This document shows positions 34,901-45,111 of a stretch of 64,000 nt of DNA, one piece after another. The DNA comes from Marasmius tenuissimus. Its lineage: Eukaryota; Basidiomycota; Agaricomycetes; Agaricales; Marasmiaceae. The notes below the pieces were generated by a model, which saw nothing but the letters and a program-made list of their open reading frames with translations, searched no databases and was not told the origin of the DNA. Numbering within the stretch: position 1 is the first letter of the stretch; each line of letters begins with the position of its first letter. The stretch is taken from positions 682,001 to 746,000 of the forward strand of contig JAQOTA010000062.1 in the NCBI GenBank assembly GCA_029532415.1. Direction: 5' to 3'. The position numbers and the translations under genes are program-made.

Positions 34901-36226
34901 ATGATTTCCTTTCCAACCCTAATTTATCTCGCCACCGTTGCCGGAACGGTTGTGTTCGCGAAGCCTACACCCGCAAAGCGACAGACCTCCGAAATGTGCA
35001 CAGCGCTTTTCAATCCCGATGAGGCTTATGACTGGAACAGCTCCCAAGGCATTGGATTTACAGACGGTGTTAAGGCTGGGTCGGGGATCATCAAGGTCAA
35101 TCAGGGCTCGCGTCTCTTCAAATTCACGAAGGTGGACTCCTCGCCCACATCTTATTTTATTCGGTGAGTGTTTATCGACCTATAAACAGAGAGTGGTGTT
35201 GATATATCCTCGTCAGATCGTTCGATGACCAGAACCTCGCCGTTGGATTGCGTGCCAACCAGTCCCTCTTCTTAACGGAGAACAAGAACGACGAGTAAGT
35301 TTTCTCGACTTTCAACCCATTTTCACACTTAGTAACGGTATTGGACCTGAAAGGAACACCAAGTTCATCATTGAGTGCACTACCACCTGCGAGGAGGGTT
35401 TCAATGACGGCTGCTTCATGAAGTTTGCCGAGAACCCCAATCGTTGCGTTCAAATTGGTCAAAAGGGCGCAGCTGGAGAAGCTCTCTTTGTCGCGGATGC
35501 TTGCGAACAAGCTGACCGACAACGGTTCAACTACTTCCGCCAACAGCCCCCCTCTACGCCTGTCACCTCTCCTCCGGTCACCACTTCGCCTCCTACAACC
35601 ACCACGATCATTTCAACTAGCGTACCGACGGCTGCCGTTTGCAATCCCAACTTCGAATCCGAGGGTGTTCGTGTCGCCAACAGCGCTGTTACTTGGGGTG
35701 CCCCGTCATTTGATACCGAGGTTGATTTGGTTGCAATCAACGATTTCAATGAGCGCCTGGAAATTCGCTTCGAGCAAACCGGATCCCCCAATCCTTACTA
35801 CGTTGCCAAGTGAGTTCCCTATGTTTCAGCATTATTTCTGCTTTCTAAAGCCCGGGTTTCAAGGTCTTTGAACGGAACTAACCTCGCTGTGGCTGTTCGT
35901 CCCGAGGGAAGCTTATTCTTGACCGACAATCTGGACACGAACGATGCGTAAGTCTTTATTATCTCTCAAACGATGAACTCCGTCCTCATTTCTCGCACAG
36001 CCGCCACAAATGGACGATCGAGTGCAAGGCCTTCTGCAAGTTGCCTAGTCAAGTTTCTCCTGGCGACCTCTCTGCCGATGGATGTACTATCAAGTCTGCT
36101 TTCGACAACAAGTGCGTGCAGTTGGGCGATGGACCAACTGCGGGAAGCATAGGAGACCGCATCTTTGTCAACGAATGCGACGGAACTGATAGTCAGAGAT
36201 TCAACTTCTTGACTTCCCCCTTCTAA
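34901..36226 (+). CDS. Secreted protein of two tandem lectin-like domains
   Basis: Five exons (34901-35163, 35217-35294, 35354-35809, 35864-35947, 36001-36226) encode 368 aa. The signal peptide (MISFPTLIYLATVAGTVVFA) is followed by a short propeptide ending in a Kex2-like KR. Two homologous domains of about 130 residues follow, joined by a Pro/Thr-rich linker (PVTSPPVTTSPPTTTT). Paired motifs are NLAVGLRANQSLFLTENKND with NLAVAVRPEGSLFLTDNLDT, IIECTTTC with TIECKAFC, CVQIGQKGAAGEALFVADAC with CVQLGDGPTAGSIGDRIFVN, and a closing QRFNYF with QRFNFL. The closing Q-x-F and cysteine pattern recalls ricin-B-type beta-trefoil folds, but the family is not certain. The intron pattern is the same in both halves, supporting internal gene duplication. 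Carbohydrate binding is an inference. Confidence 0.82.
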
Positions 36227-36666
36227 ACCAGTGGGACGCTTGCTTGGAGGCGGGGGTTGCCACCAAGGCACAGTGGGTGTCAAGGATTCATGAGCATCGA
36301 ACACTTTCACTTCACGACCGATCGGACTATCTATCTATTCATGACGGGACTTTTTAGATTATTTTTGAAACTTCATTTCGGACTAGTTTTCGTAGGTCTT
36401 CGTACGTAGGCAAATCGATTTTTAGACTTGCGTTTTTGCAGTAACTGGGCCCGACGCCAGACAGATAGGAGACGAATAGATAAGATAAGATGAGGGGTTT
36501 GTCTCCTGAGATTGGTCCACCGTTACCCTGCTTTTCTCCTCCCACCCTCTCCAGCCCTCTCCCACCTCCCACGTCGTCAGGCAACAACTTGAAGCTCCGT
36601 AAGTTTTTTTTTCAACACCGAACGTGAACTACATTCGAGCTGACGAAAGACTGAAGTGCTTTAATC
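36227..36666. other. Intergenic region
   Basis: 3' UTR of the secreted protein and 5' flank of the F-box gene. A pyrimidine-rich tract (CTCCTCCCACCCTCTCCAGC) at about 36537 probably belongs to the downstream promoter. No gene. Confidence 0.4.
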
Positions 36667-38304
36667 ATGGCATTACCTCACAGTATTGAAGATCGTTTGC
36701 GTGGCCACATCACCTCTGCCGACCGAGCCCTGGTCTCAGAGTACTTGGAGAAGGCGGAAAGGGAGCTTCGAAATCAAGAAGCGGAGGTCAACAAACTCAA
36801 AGCAACCCTTCTGGTGTCGGAAAACAAGCGAGATCGATTGCAGAATAGGGTACAGAAATTTCGTTCTGCGTTGGCACCAGTACATAAACTACCCCCGGAG
36901 ATGCTAGTCAAGATTCTCAAGCATGCAACCAATGGTAAGGACGATATTCATCCCGCAAAAGCACCCCAGGTCGTCGTTCATTCCATGGTGTGCGGTCGAT
37001 GGCGTGATCTCGTCCTCTCGATGCCTTCGTTATGGTCGTATGTCGGTATAGACCTATTCGATTGGTTGTTCCGAGACGGTTATGAAGAAGATGGATACCA
37101 ACCTTTCCCGACCGACGAAAAGGTCGAGATGCCACGCTTGATCCGCGTCGTTCAACTCTTTCTGGGGCGCTCCCAATCAACCCCGCTGGACGTGTTCCTG
37201 CGTCTTGCGGGTCATGCACCTCCGGAACATCTGCATCTTTCCATGGCTACCGCCCAATTACTGGACACATTAATTCCAACTGCACAGCGCTGGAAGAGCC
37301 TGGACATCAACGTGTTGGAATTAGCGGCGCTGGCAGACCATCACACCGTTGTCCGTTCACTTTTCGCAAAGCTCTCCTCTCTTCAACACCTCACTCTTCC
37401 ATGGTTTTGGGAAGGGCCCGCTCTGGCCGGCTGCCCCTCCGTAACTTCCATCAGTTGTGGAGATGGTGTGACCCCTGACAACCTCCTTATACCGTGGTAT
37501 CAGATAAAAAGTATGCATATCAGGCTGGACAGGAGGGACTCAGTTCAGCGCATGTCACACACGCTGCGTTCTTGCCCTTCAGTCGAAGATCTCTGCCTCG
37601 AGTTTGTACCCATCACCTTCATGATTGTCCAACCAGTAGTCATCACAAGCGTTAGAACCTTGAAGGTCAAGGCCTTCAACGCGCCGCGCAACAATCCAAA
37701 TCGCACGTCGATCTTCCAATTCCTTAACATTCCCAACCTGTCCGCGTTGGAAGTTTCGGGAGACGAACTGCAGTTAGGCGCTAAGGCGTTCTCTGATTTT
37801 CTAGCTCGTTCGTCATGTGTAATCACACATCTGACAATTCAGTCATCGAAATTATACAAGGCGGACGAGGATGCAATTGTTCCATTTCTACAACTTCTTC
37901 CTTCGCTCAAGACACTTCACCTCAAAGAAGCCCCTCGCGTAGGACAGAGGAGCTATTGTAACGAGGCGGTTTCGGGAACGTTATTGAGGAGACTTTCCGC
38001 CCATCAGCGATCCGATTCCGGGTCCCCTTTCCTCCCCCAACTCTCTGAGCTGGCTTTGTCGATGTATGGACATGCCCTGGACACGGCGGCCCTCATAGAA
38101 GCAGTGCAGTCGCGATGGCTTCCAAATGAGTCCGACAGCGATACAGGTGTCACCTGCCTTCAGTCCGTCATTTTCGAAGTGAGGGACGGAGCTATCTCTT
38201 CCCTGGAGCCTTTGGAGTACCTGCGAGATGCTGGCTTGAGGCTAGAGATATTTGACCATTGGACTGTCGGCGAGTCACGATGTATGACCGTCCTACCTCA
38301 GTGA
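36667..38304 (+). CDS. F-box/LRR-like protein, single exon
   Basis: An uninterrupted frame of 545 aa. Residues 20-70 form a coiled coil (YLEKAERELRNQEAEVNKLK). The F-box core LAPVHKLPPEMLVKILKHAT and VCGRWRDLVLSMPSLWSYV follow, the standard start of the large agaricomycete F-box family. The rest contains loosely repeated leucine-rich segments (LQHLTLPWFW, LRSCPSVEDLCLEF, FLNIPNLSALEVSG, LLPSLKTLHLKEAP, PQLSELALSMYG), the usual substrate-recognition region. Predicted Skp1-binding subunit of an SCF ubiquitin ligase; the target is unknown. No introns are needed. Confidence 0.87.
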   Translation: MALPHSIEDRLRGHITSADRALVSEYLEKAERELRNQEAEVNKLKATLLVSENKRDRLQNRVQKFRSALAPVHKLPPEMLVKILKHATNGKDDIHPAKAPQVVVHSMVCGRWRDLVLSMPSLWSYVGIDLFDWLFRDGYEEDGYQPFPTDEKVEMPRLIRVVQLFLGRSQSTPLDVFLRLAGHAPPEHLHLSMATAQLLDTLIPTAQRWKSLDINVLELAALADHHTVVRSLFAKLSSLQHLTLPWFWEGPALAGCPSVTSISCGDGVTPDNLLIPWYQIKSMHIRLDRRDSVQRMSHTLRSCPSVEDLCLEFVPITFMIVQPVVITSVRTLKVKAFNAPRNNPNRTSIFQFLNIPNLSALEVSGDELQLGAKAFSDFLARSSCVITHLTIQSSKLYKADEDAIVPFLQLLPSLKTLHLKEAPRVGQRSYCNEAVSGTLLRRLSAHQRSDSGSPFLPQLSELALSMYGHALDTAALIEAVQSRWLPNESDSDTGVTCLQSVIFEVRDGAISSLEPLEYLRDAGLRLEIFDHWTVGESRCMTVLPQ

Positions 38305-38671
38305 CGTTGGTAGTGCTCCGAGTCTCTATAGCTCATAGGAGGGCATCTGAGGGACGTTAGATATTCCGACGTACATTTGTTTCGCGCTGCTGCTACTATT
38401 TGACCACTATGTAAAGCTCTGAACTGTTCAACGTTCAACGTTCAACTTCCAGCGCTATGCAAATGTGTTTGATTCGCGGCGTCGCTATCTATCTTTTTTT
38501 TTTTTTTGCTCAATTTTTCCGTGGTGTCTGCAAGGATTAGGATCAATCATCAGCGCTCGCTTCGAACTGGGATCCCGGATTGAGCAGTCGTTAGCGACAA
38601 GTCACTGTCAAAGGGAGTTGGACGCGGTTTGTGATGTCACGTGTCCTGACCTCTCTTTTTCTTCAACCACG
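38305..38671. other. Intergenic region with a T-tract
   Basis: Contains a 15-17 nt T run at about 38492-38508 and a GTTCAACGTTCAAC short direct repeat near 38430. It is otherwise featureless flank between two plus-strand genes. Confidence 0.4.
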
Positions 38672-39981
38672 ATGAGTAAACTGCCGGACATTCTCAACCA
38701 TCAGAATCCTCTGCCTCTAGTTGAACAAGCTTATCAAGACTGCTTGTAAACTGAGGAAACTCTAGCCTTGCAGCTGGAAGTCCATCCACAGAGTCTCGTC
38801 AAAAGGAAACGACTTATCGACGTCCGGATCTTGGGGTATTTGCTGAGGGAAGGGCCTACTGACCAGGCAATCAACCGTGTTGCACAAGGCGTCGTTGAGT
38901 GTGAAAGGCGTACTGAAAATATCGTGATGTTGGGGAGATACTACGATAAGTGGTTTCTCAGGCCCTGTGAGTAGGTATCTGCGTTCGGTTCCTGCGAAGT
39001 TGTCTCAGGGCAGCATATTCAAGTTCTTATTCATTTTCTAGTCAGAAATGCTGAGGTACTTTCTCAGCTTTCCTCGCCACCGCAATGGTTTGAGAGCGAC
39101 TATCCTTCACTCAAAGAGCATGGGGAGGCTAGAGCGAAGTCATTGTCGCATCCAAAGGATGCTCACGAGGCCAGAGAAGCAGTAGGCTCAGCCGCAGAGA
39201 ATAGGTGTCGATTCTGATCGCATTCATTGAATACACAGGCCCTGATACGCGACAACTGGAGATGTGTCCTATCAAATGTTGTCGAGTGGGACGCGTGCAG
39301 ACATGATCCAGAAGTATTTTCTGCTTCCGGTGAAGAAAACCAACTAATTTCCTTCACCACTGTCCATCATATCATACCGGTTTGTGCGCAGGTATGAGAA
39401 GTGTCAGAAAACCCTCCCAAAATCATGATCTCGCTGGTCATTTTACAAATCTAGCCACAAACATTTGCGGTTCTTGAGTCTTTCGGGTACCCCGGGCTCA
39501 CGGATGAGCTCAGTGGCGAAAGAATACACTCCCTGAAGAACTTGCTGACCATCAACAAGTCCTTCCATAACCAGTTCGACGATCAGAGCATATGGGTCGA
39601 GCCGATGGCGAGTAAATTTTTTGCTATCACGCACGGGGCGGAGCTCTTCAACTTAGCGGCTTGCAGGAGGATACCCCAAACTCATACAAGCGGGCGATCC
39701 AGGACAGGACTGGTATCCTCGCTCTCCTACTGAAGCCATGGAAAGTGCCCGAGACTATCTGCTTTACCACCTGCCGTCCTGAGCTGGATCTGCCGTGTCC
39801 AAGACTTCTCACTCTTCGTGCAGCAAGTTGCAAGGTGGCTCAATGGTCTGGTCTTTGCGACTATCTGAAGACAGTTGACAATATGGTTCTGGACTCGAAC
39901 ACAGAGGCCCCATCACCAGACCTTCTTGCCGCGAAATTGATGGACATAGCGGAATGTGTTCCGACCGTTTCGCCAGAATAG
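38672..39981 (+). CDS. HNH-nuclease-domain protein (fungal HNH_2 type)
   Basis: Exons 38672-38719, 38774-38966, 39042-39181, 39239-39391, 39455-39607 and 39667-39981 give 333 aa in one phase-consistent frame. The central domain reads ALIRDNWRCVLSNVVEWDAC, then TTVHHIIPVC, and HSLKNLLTINKSFHNQFDD. It supplies the His-His, Asn and His of an HNH/beta-beta-alpha-metal fold as found in the large fungal family of HNH proteins of unknown role. The first join (CTA|GTTGAA to GCAG|CTGG) has a weak donor and is the least certain. The fifth intron begins GCGAGT rather than GT; this GC-AG intron is the only join that keeps the frame. Whether it cuts DNA is unknown. Confidence 0.72.
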
Positions 39982-40396
39982 ATGATCGAGTTCGTTGAAC
40001 AATGCGCCACGTAGGCCCCCGTTCATCCCATGTATCTATTGAACCTATGTGCAGCCATATGGACTCGCATCAATGCATGATACGATAGTGACTGTCTCGC
40101 CAGATAATCGGTGGTCTGCATTCTGCCAGGACTCTCGGTTACAGAGATCCGTTCCCATCCCCGTCTCGCTTTCGAGATACGTCGGATTAGGAAGGATTAC
40201 TTAGGCCGACTTGAATACACCAGGAACGTCTTTTGTGGACTTGAAGTGAGAGCGCGTGAGCGTTCAGATTTCAAAATTCAGAGTCGTTACAGTACTGGAT
40301 TGTGATTGTGCCCCGTATGTGGTGGGCAAGAATTTGCTTTCTGCACAGAAAATGGAACGAAGCGAAAGAACAGAAGCTTCGGAGAACTCGAGGAAT
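39982..40396. other. Convergent intergenic region
   Basis: Lies between the stop codons of two converging genes (HNH, +, and GMC oxidoreductase, -), so it holds both 3' UTRs. No gene or repeat. Confidence 0.4.
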
Positions 40397-43307
40397 TCAA
40401 CTGCCTTCCGTATTGATGAGGTCCGTCACCCATTCCCCGATAGCGTATGCAATGGACTACGACCACAAAACTCGTTAGGTATCTGGGATGGTACGAGGAG
40501 CACATAAGCTACCTGAGTGTGTATACCGGGAAGCAAGGGAATGACCGAGTTGTCGGCGACACGAACGTTGCTGCCGCGAGAGAAAGAGTTGAGACTTTCA
40601 GCGAAACCTCTAGGATATGGACTTGACAAAGGCTCACCGAGTACCGTACTGGAAACGCAAGTATACAATCAGCAACGTAAGCCTCGTAGAACAAGAGTAG
40701 TGCACTCACCACCACGAGGGTTTCGGGGTCGACGACACCCCCGTCTTCCTTGGGAACTAGAGGCGTATCGCGAATGTGGTCAACACTCGGAGAAGACTCA
40801 ACGGGGTATCACGCTTACGCGCAGCAGCAGTTCCAACGAAATGGGACCTAATGTATCGGACTCAGTGGCGGAAGAGATGAGACGAGGGAGAATGTTTACA
40901 TCGTCCTGAAGCTAGCAATAATCCATTGTTCGATTTCTTCGACAGTCGTATAGTTGGCTCCTGGGGCAGTTTCGGCTGCGAAACTTTATAGCAAAGTGGA
41001 GCGTATACCAAGGAAAGGAGATCTTACACTCGATGAGGCTGGCCAGTGGTTCTGTGGCGGCGTAGCGGCGAGCGTAGAGGACTGACCTTGCCAAGTAGAA
41101 CAAGTCGTGCTTGGATGACAGACTGGACAATCCCCCTTAGTATAACCCCGCGGCGAAGTGGTATGCAAACCTACTAGTCAGGGTTTACGGTCGGCTTGGC
41201 TTGGGGATCGGATGAGCTGGCGTGCTACATGAAAGTGAGTTGTATTGAGCGACATGTGAAAGTCGACATCTATCGCTTACGGAAGAGCCGCGGGAGAAAG
41301 TATGGAGAGCGGTGGTGTAGAATCGGAGGGAAAGGGTTCCATCTGGACTTTCTCGCAGGAACTGAAAGGAGCGATCAACAAGGGATGTACTGAAATATAG
41401 CGATTGCATTCACCCAGTTGATTTCAGTCTGTGGAACGCCCTCGGCTATGAGTTGTTTCATAGCCTCCAACTGGGCCGGAGAAATGGAGCGATTCTAGAG
41501 AGAAGGTCACTAGAATCTTCTAGGGAGCAAAAGCTGACAGTCTCACAGATGTCGAAAGGATTTCGGCGGACCTAGTCTGATCCTCTTCGCTCAGAACTTG
41601 TTGAGCCGACACCAGGTCGATGATTGGGGACTGAAACTCGAGTCCCTTGACGACACCCTCCTTGAGTTTGAACAGCACATCGACGCCAAGCTCTGGTATC
41701 TTCGATGAGATTAGTCTTTTGAAAATAACGGCCCAGTACATACGGTTCTGCAGGTTCTCCCCAACGCCTACATTGTCGATTTTGGCTTCGATGCCGAGTC
41801 TAGGAGACTTCATGAGCAAGATAAACTATTCAGACGGCCACACATCAAGCCTACTTCTCAAGATAAGAAGTGTTTCCAATGCCGCTGAGCTCAAGAACTC
41901 TGGGCGTGTTCAACGCGCCGGCACTAACAATGACATTCTTGGCAATCTGCGGGGGGAATGGGTGAACATATTTGGTCAGGGTTGCAAGACGGAACATCTT
42001 GCCACATACCAGCGACGCCGATCCGTCGGCAGTAATGTACTCGACCCCAGTTGCAATGGCGAGACCATCTTCATCCTCTCCCCAAAGGATTTTGGAAACC
42101 AGGCTATCAGTGAATACCTTCAAGTTTGCGCGATTTGTGTTGGGGAAGTCTACGAGAAACTGTGCAGCCAAGATTCGGAAGAGTGAGGGACATACTCACA
42201 GTAAACATTCGCAGCGTATGATCTGTTGTAAGTCCCGTCAAAGGCAGACTACACAGTGATTCACAGCAAAGTGAATAATAATCCTGTACTGGAGATACGA
42301 TCGAACGTACGACCTGCTGAGGTGTGGCCCCGAGGGTGTGGCCGTCACTATTGTCAGCATTCAGTGGCTGGTTGACGTTTTGGATGGTGGGTATAGCGTA
42401 TTCGGCAAAGAACCTGGGGGAATTATCGATCATTCCCAAGCCGCTTAAAGGTTCTGGATATGCTCACTTGGAGATGTTGTGTTGGTGTGAAACGTGGATA
42501 GGTCCGCTTGTCCCATGGGCGGAGGTATTCGGCTCGAGACCAAAAGTATCTCCGCCGACAGAGAAGATTTCACTACGCTTGAAGTAGTCCAGAAATTTGT
42601 CCCATGTCCTAATTGTTGTCGTGATAACTGGAACATATCTCACATGGCGTTTCGCCACTTACCAGCCTTTCGCTCCAACGGCTTGCAAGGCGGCAAATTC
42701 GCGCTTATCCGGCCGCAAATATACTGCGCCATTGATCGCGCTGCTACCGCCCAACGCTTTGCCTTGTGCTTGAGTGATGACACGGTCAGCAGCAGAAGTC
42801 TGGGGAACGGTCGGAAGGATCCTGTCGTCAACAAGGAGAAAGCATTAACACTCAGTGTTCTCTTTTCTATGGTGCAATCAATTTCCTCACCAGTCCAATT
42901 GAGTACGCAACGGAAGAGTGGTGTCGTGAAGATCAGTTATGTTGGGACTTTGCCAACGTTGTCAGGCAAAGACTCGATTGAGGAAACGAGAGATCACTTG
43001 CTTTCCGATCCCACTGTAACACTTTAGAAAAGACTACTTCCACCAACAAGCTCAGACTCACGTTCCACCTGCTTCGATGACCGCAACCTTGATGTTGCTG
43101 TCCTCGGTAAGACGTACTGCAGCAGTAAGGCCTGCTGTTCCCCCTCCAACTGTGCGTTCCAATTGACTTCTCATTAGCGAACACGAGGCGATGCGAAAGT
43201 ACAAAACACATACCGATCACATAGTCGTACTCATCAGCGACCGAGCTCGCCAGAGCAATGGCGGCTGTCAGCAGGGAGACCGTGGTTGATGCCTGTTTGA
43301 AGAACAT
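40397..43307 (-). CDS. Secreted GMC oxidoreductase (FAD-dependent, aryl-alcohol-oxidase/glucose-oxidase-like)
   Basis: Many short exons. The signal peptide (MFFKQASTTVSLLTAAIALA) leads into EYDYVI|VGGGTAGLTAAVRL, the FAD dinucleotide-binding loop, and VAVIEAGG. Then come PNITDLHDTTLPLRTQLDW, ILPTVPQT, and the GMC signature GKALGGSSAINGAVYLRPDK. Further on are WDKFLDYFKRSE, NVIVSAGALNTPRVLELSGI (GMC signature 2) and DNVGVGENLQNR. The C-terminus gives HFVGTA (first catalytic His), VVDPETLVV, NVRVADNSVIPLLPGIHTQ (second catalytic His) and AYAIGEWVTDLI. The intron at 43001-42948 must be GC-AG (GCAAGT donor) to keep the frame. With it the gene is intact. Such enzymes reduce O2 to H2O2 while oxidising sugars or alcohols, supporting lignocellulose decay. 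The exact substrate cannot be read from the sequence. The middle exons (40900-41500) are approximate. Confidence 0.86.
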
Positions 43308-43492
43308 GGACGTGAAGATTCGAAAAGTGGGAGTGCCGTTTGCGTGGGGAAGGTTGCAGTTGTTAAGTACTTGGAATTTTCCATCTCACATTATCTCCCA
43401 CTCCACAGCTAGTCTCTTGAGTAACAGTAGAAGATGAATCACGCATGGTCGAAGATGAAGTCAAAGCGGCGAGCGCATGTGGGGGACAACCC
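43308..43492. other. GMC gene 5' flank, site of transposon insertion
   Basis: Promoter side of the GMC oxidoreductase gene. The transposon described next was inserted about 185 bp upstream of its ATG, within GACAACCC. Confidence 0.5.
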
Positions 43493-43580
43493 AGGACCCC
43501 CGAAAGTCTCTACTAAACCTGGATACAACAGTCTGGGAATTCGGGCTAATTCTGTCCGTACGGGACCCAGAAAATCTGCG

Positions 43581-44143
43581 CAAAAATGTCCGGATTTTTG
43601 CCCGGGATCCCAAAATTTTGCCAAAATTTGTCCGGACGGTCGCATCCAGGTCTCCGGGGCCCAATTTCGCGATTTTTTCCTCCTTGCGTGCGCGCAGGAG
43701 TTCTAGCATGTGGCAGGCCCTCTGTAATGGTACAGGAGTACTGCACCGTCCCAGCCAGGCATCGGATGGTAAGTGAGGATCGTAGAGCGAGACAAATGCG
43801 GCACTGTATGGTACACAGCTGAAAAAAAAGACTCAGAAAAGCCTGCATGAGCCCGTTAATCCGACTCGAGGGGTATTTGACCGCGTCGAGCTAGTAAGTC
43901 GAAGTCTACAACATTTTAGACCCGTCGGTATGCTCGGTACTCGAACGATAGAGCCCACCAATTTCAAGGGTAACGCGACGATCTACCAACTACACCACTG
44001 AAGCTTGTCCGGGCCAGCATCCGGGATCTCAATGAACCGGCCTGAAGTGTCCGTACGATGTACCTAAGATGTATCGAATCATGGTCCAAAAATGTCCGGA
44101 TTTTACCCCGGGAGTTTAGCAAAATTTTGGCCCAAAATGTCCG
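43581..44143 (+). repeat. Subterminal direct repeats inside the MITE
   Basis: The 43581-43635 segment (CAAAAATGTCCGGATTTTTG, CCCGGGA, CAAAATTTTG, CCAAAATTTGTCCG) recurs in the same orientation at 44087-44143 with a few changes. TGTCCG occurs at both edges of each copy. Repeated short motifs near both ends are commonly transposase-binding sites in hAT-type elements. Confidence 0.7.
43936..43997 (-). other. tRNA-like segment with A-box and B-box-like motifs
   Basis: On the minus strand TGGTGTAGTTGG (43997-43986) fits the pol III A box (tRNA D arm), and GTTCGAGTACC about 40 nt later (43946-43936) resembles the B box (T arm, GGTTCGANTCC). The stems do not close into a full cloverleaf, so it is not a working tRNA. 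It may be a captured, decayed tRNA or SINE fragment within the transposon. Confidence 0.45.
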
Positions 44144-44182
44144 ACTTGGTACCCAGGATTAGTAGAGACTTTCGGGGGTCCT

Positions 44183-45111
44183 GACAACCCTCGCCGACTC
44201 GGACATCAATTCTTTCACCACCGCATTCCCACACTCGGTATGTCCCGGGCCGAGTCGTTCAAAAGCCGAGCCAAAGCCCTTGGCCAAGTGCCAAGTGGAT
44301 ACTTTGCTTGATCAGAAGTAAAGCTTATATTTAGGCATAGACCCCTCCCCCGGGCACCGAAGATGATATATGTCTGTAAGAAAAACAGATATCACCATAT
44401 TGAACCTCGGACCAAAGAGATTGTAGTAATGGGTGCGTCTCCGCAACGTTCGTGCTGAGTTCAACCCCACTCGTCTCTCTTGTATTGCTTTGAGCATCAA
44501 TGTCCATTATGTTCGTCCCTTACATAAGAGTAACTCCGTATGAATGTATTAGTCTCTAGAAGCATAAATTGTAGATCGATTTGGATCCAAGACCGACGAG
44601 GTAAAAGTATTGGTAGATACAAAGAAAAGATGAGTGAACGGCTAGATACCAAACATCCAGATAGAGGAAAACGTATCTCAAAGCATAAAACAAGCTACGA
44701 TAGATCTCATTAAGTATGTAGAGAGAGCATATCAGGATTCCAAGAACGTCCTAATCATGAAGGAGTGTGGGGGGACTATTAAGGAGCACAGGATGCATTA
44801 AGAGTCAAGACGTGAGCGAAGAGAGCGTCGAATGGTATGGTGCGAATGAAGATGTCGCAAAAGCAAGCAGGGCGAGGTGGATCCCTGGACTGATAATTAA
44901 GAGCGGCGAGAGGGTATCAAGGACGGTGGAAGCCAAAAATCTGACGCAGGGTATATGAGTCGGATGACCAAGATGGTCGAACTGAACACCGACTTACATT
45001 GTAAGAAAATCTTGCTATGGATCTTAAGGCTCCTGGGTATGTGGGGGAACGTTATCATTAGATTTTCCGGGATCTGTAGGCCAAGTCAGAACTCATGGCA
45101 GATGTTGTTAT
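44183..45111. other. Intergenic region between the transposon and the Msb1-domain gene
   Basis: No supportable gene. The right part, A-rich with few open frames, is presumably the 3' UTR of the minus-strand Msb1-domain gene. Confidence 0.4.

Larger units (their letters stand above)
43493..44182. mobile_element. Complete non-autonomous DNA transposon, 30-bp TIRs, 8-bp TSD (hAT-like MITE)
   Basis: The left end AGGACCCCCGAAAGTCTCTA (43493-43522, continuing CTAAACCTGG) and the right end (44153-44182) are inverted repeats identical at 29 of 30 bases. GACAACCC occurs directly outside both ends (43485-43492 and 44183-44190) as a perfect 8-bp target-site duplication, the length typical of hAT (and P) elements. 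The 690-bp interior has no transposase frame. It carries a pair of subterminal direct repeats and a tRNA-like segment, both listed separately. Nearly perfect ends and target duplication indicate a recent insertion. Confidence 0.9.

Noticed and set aside
43936..43997. Calling the tRNA-like segment a functional tRNA
   Set aside because: T-stem and acceptor stem do not pair, and no acceptable anticodon loop forms.
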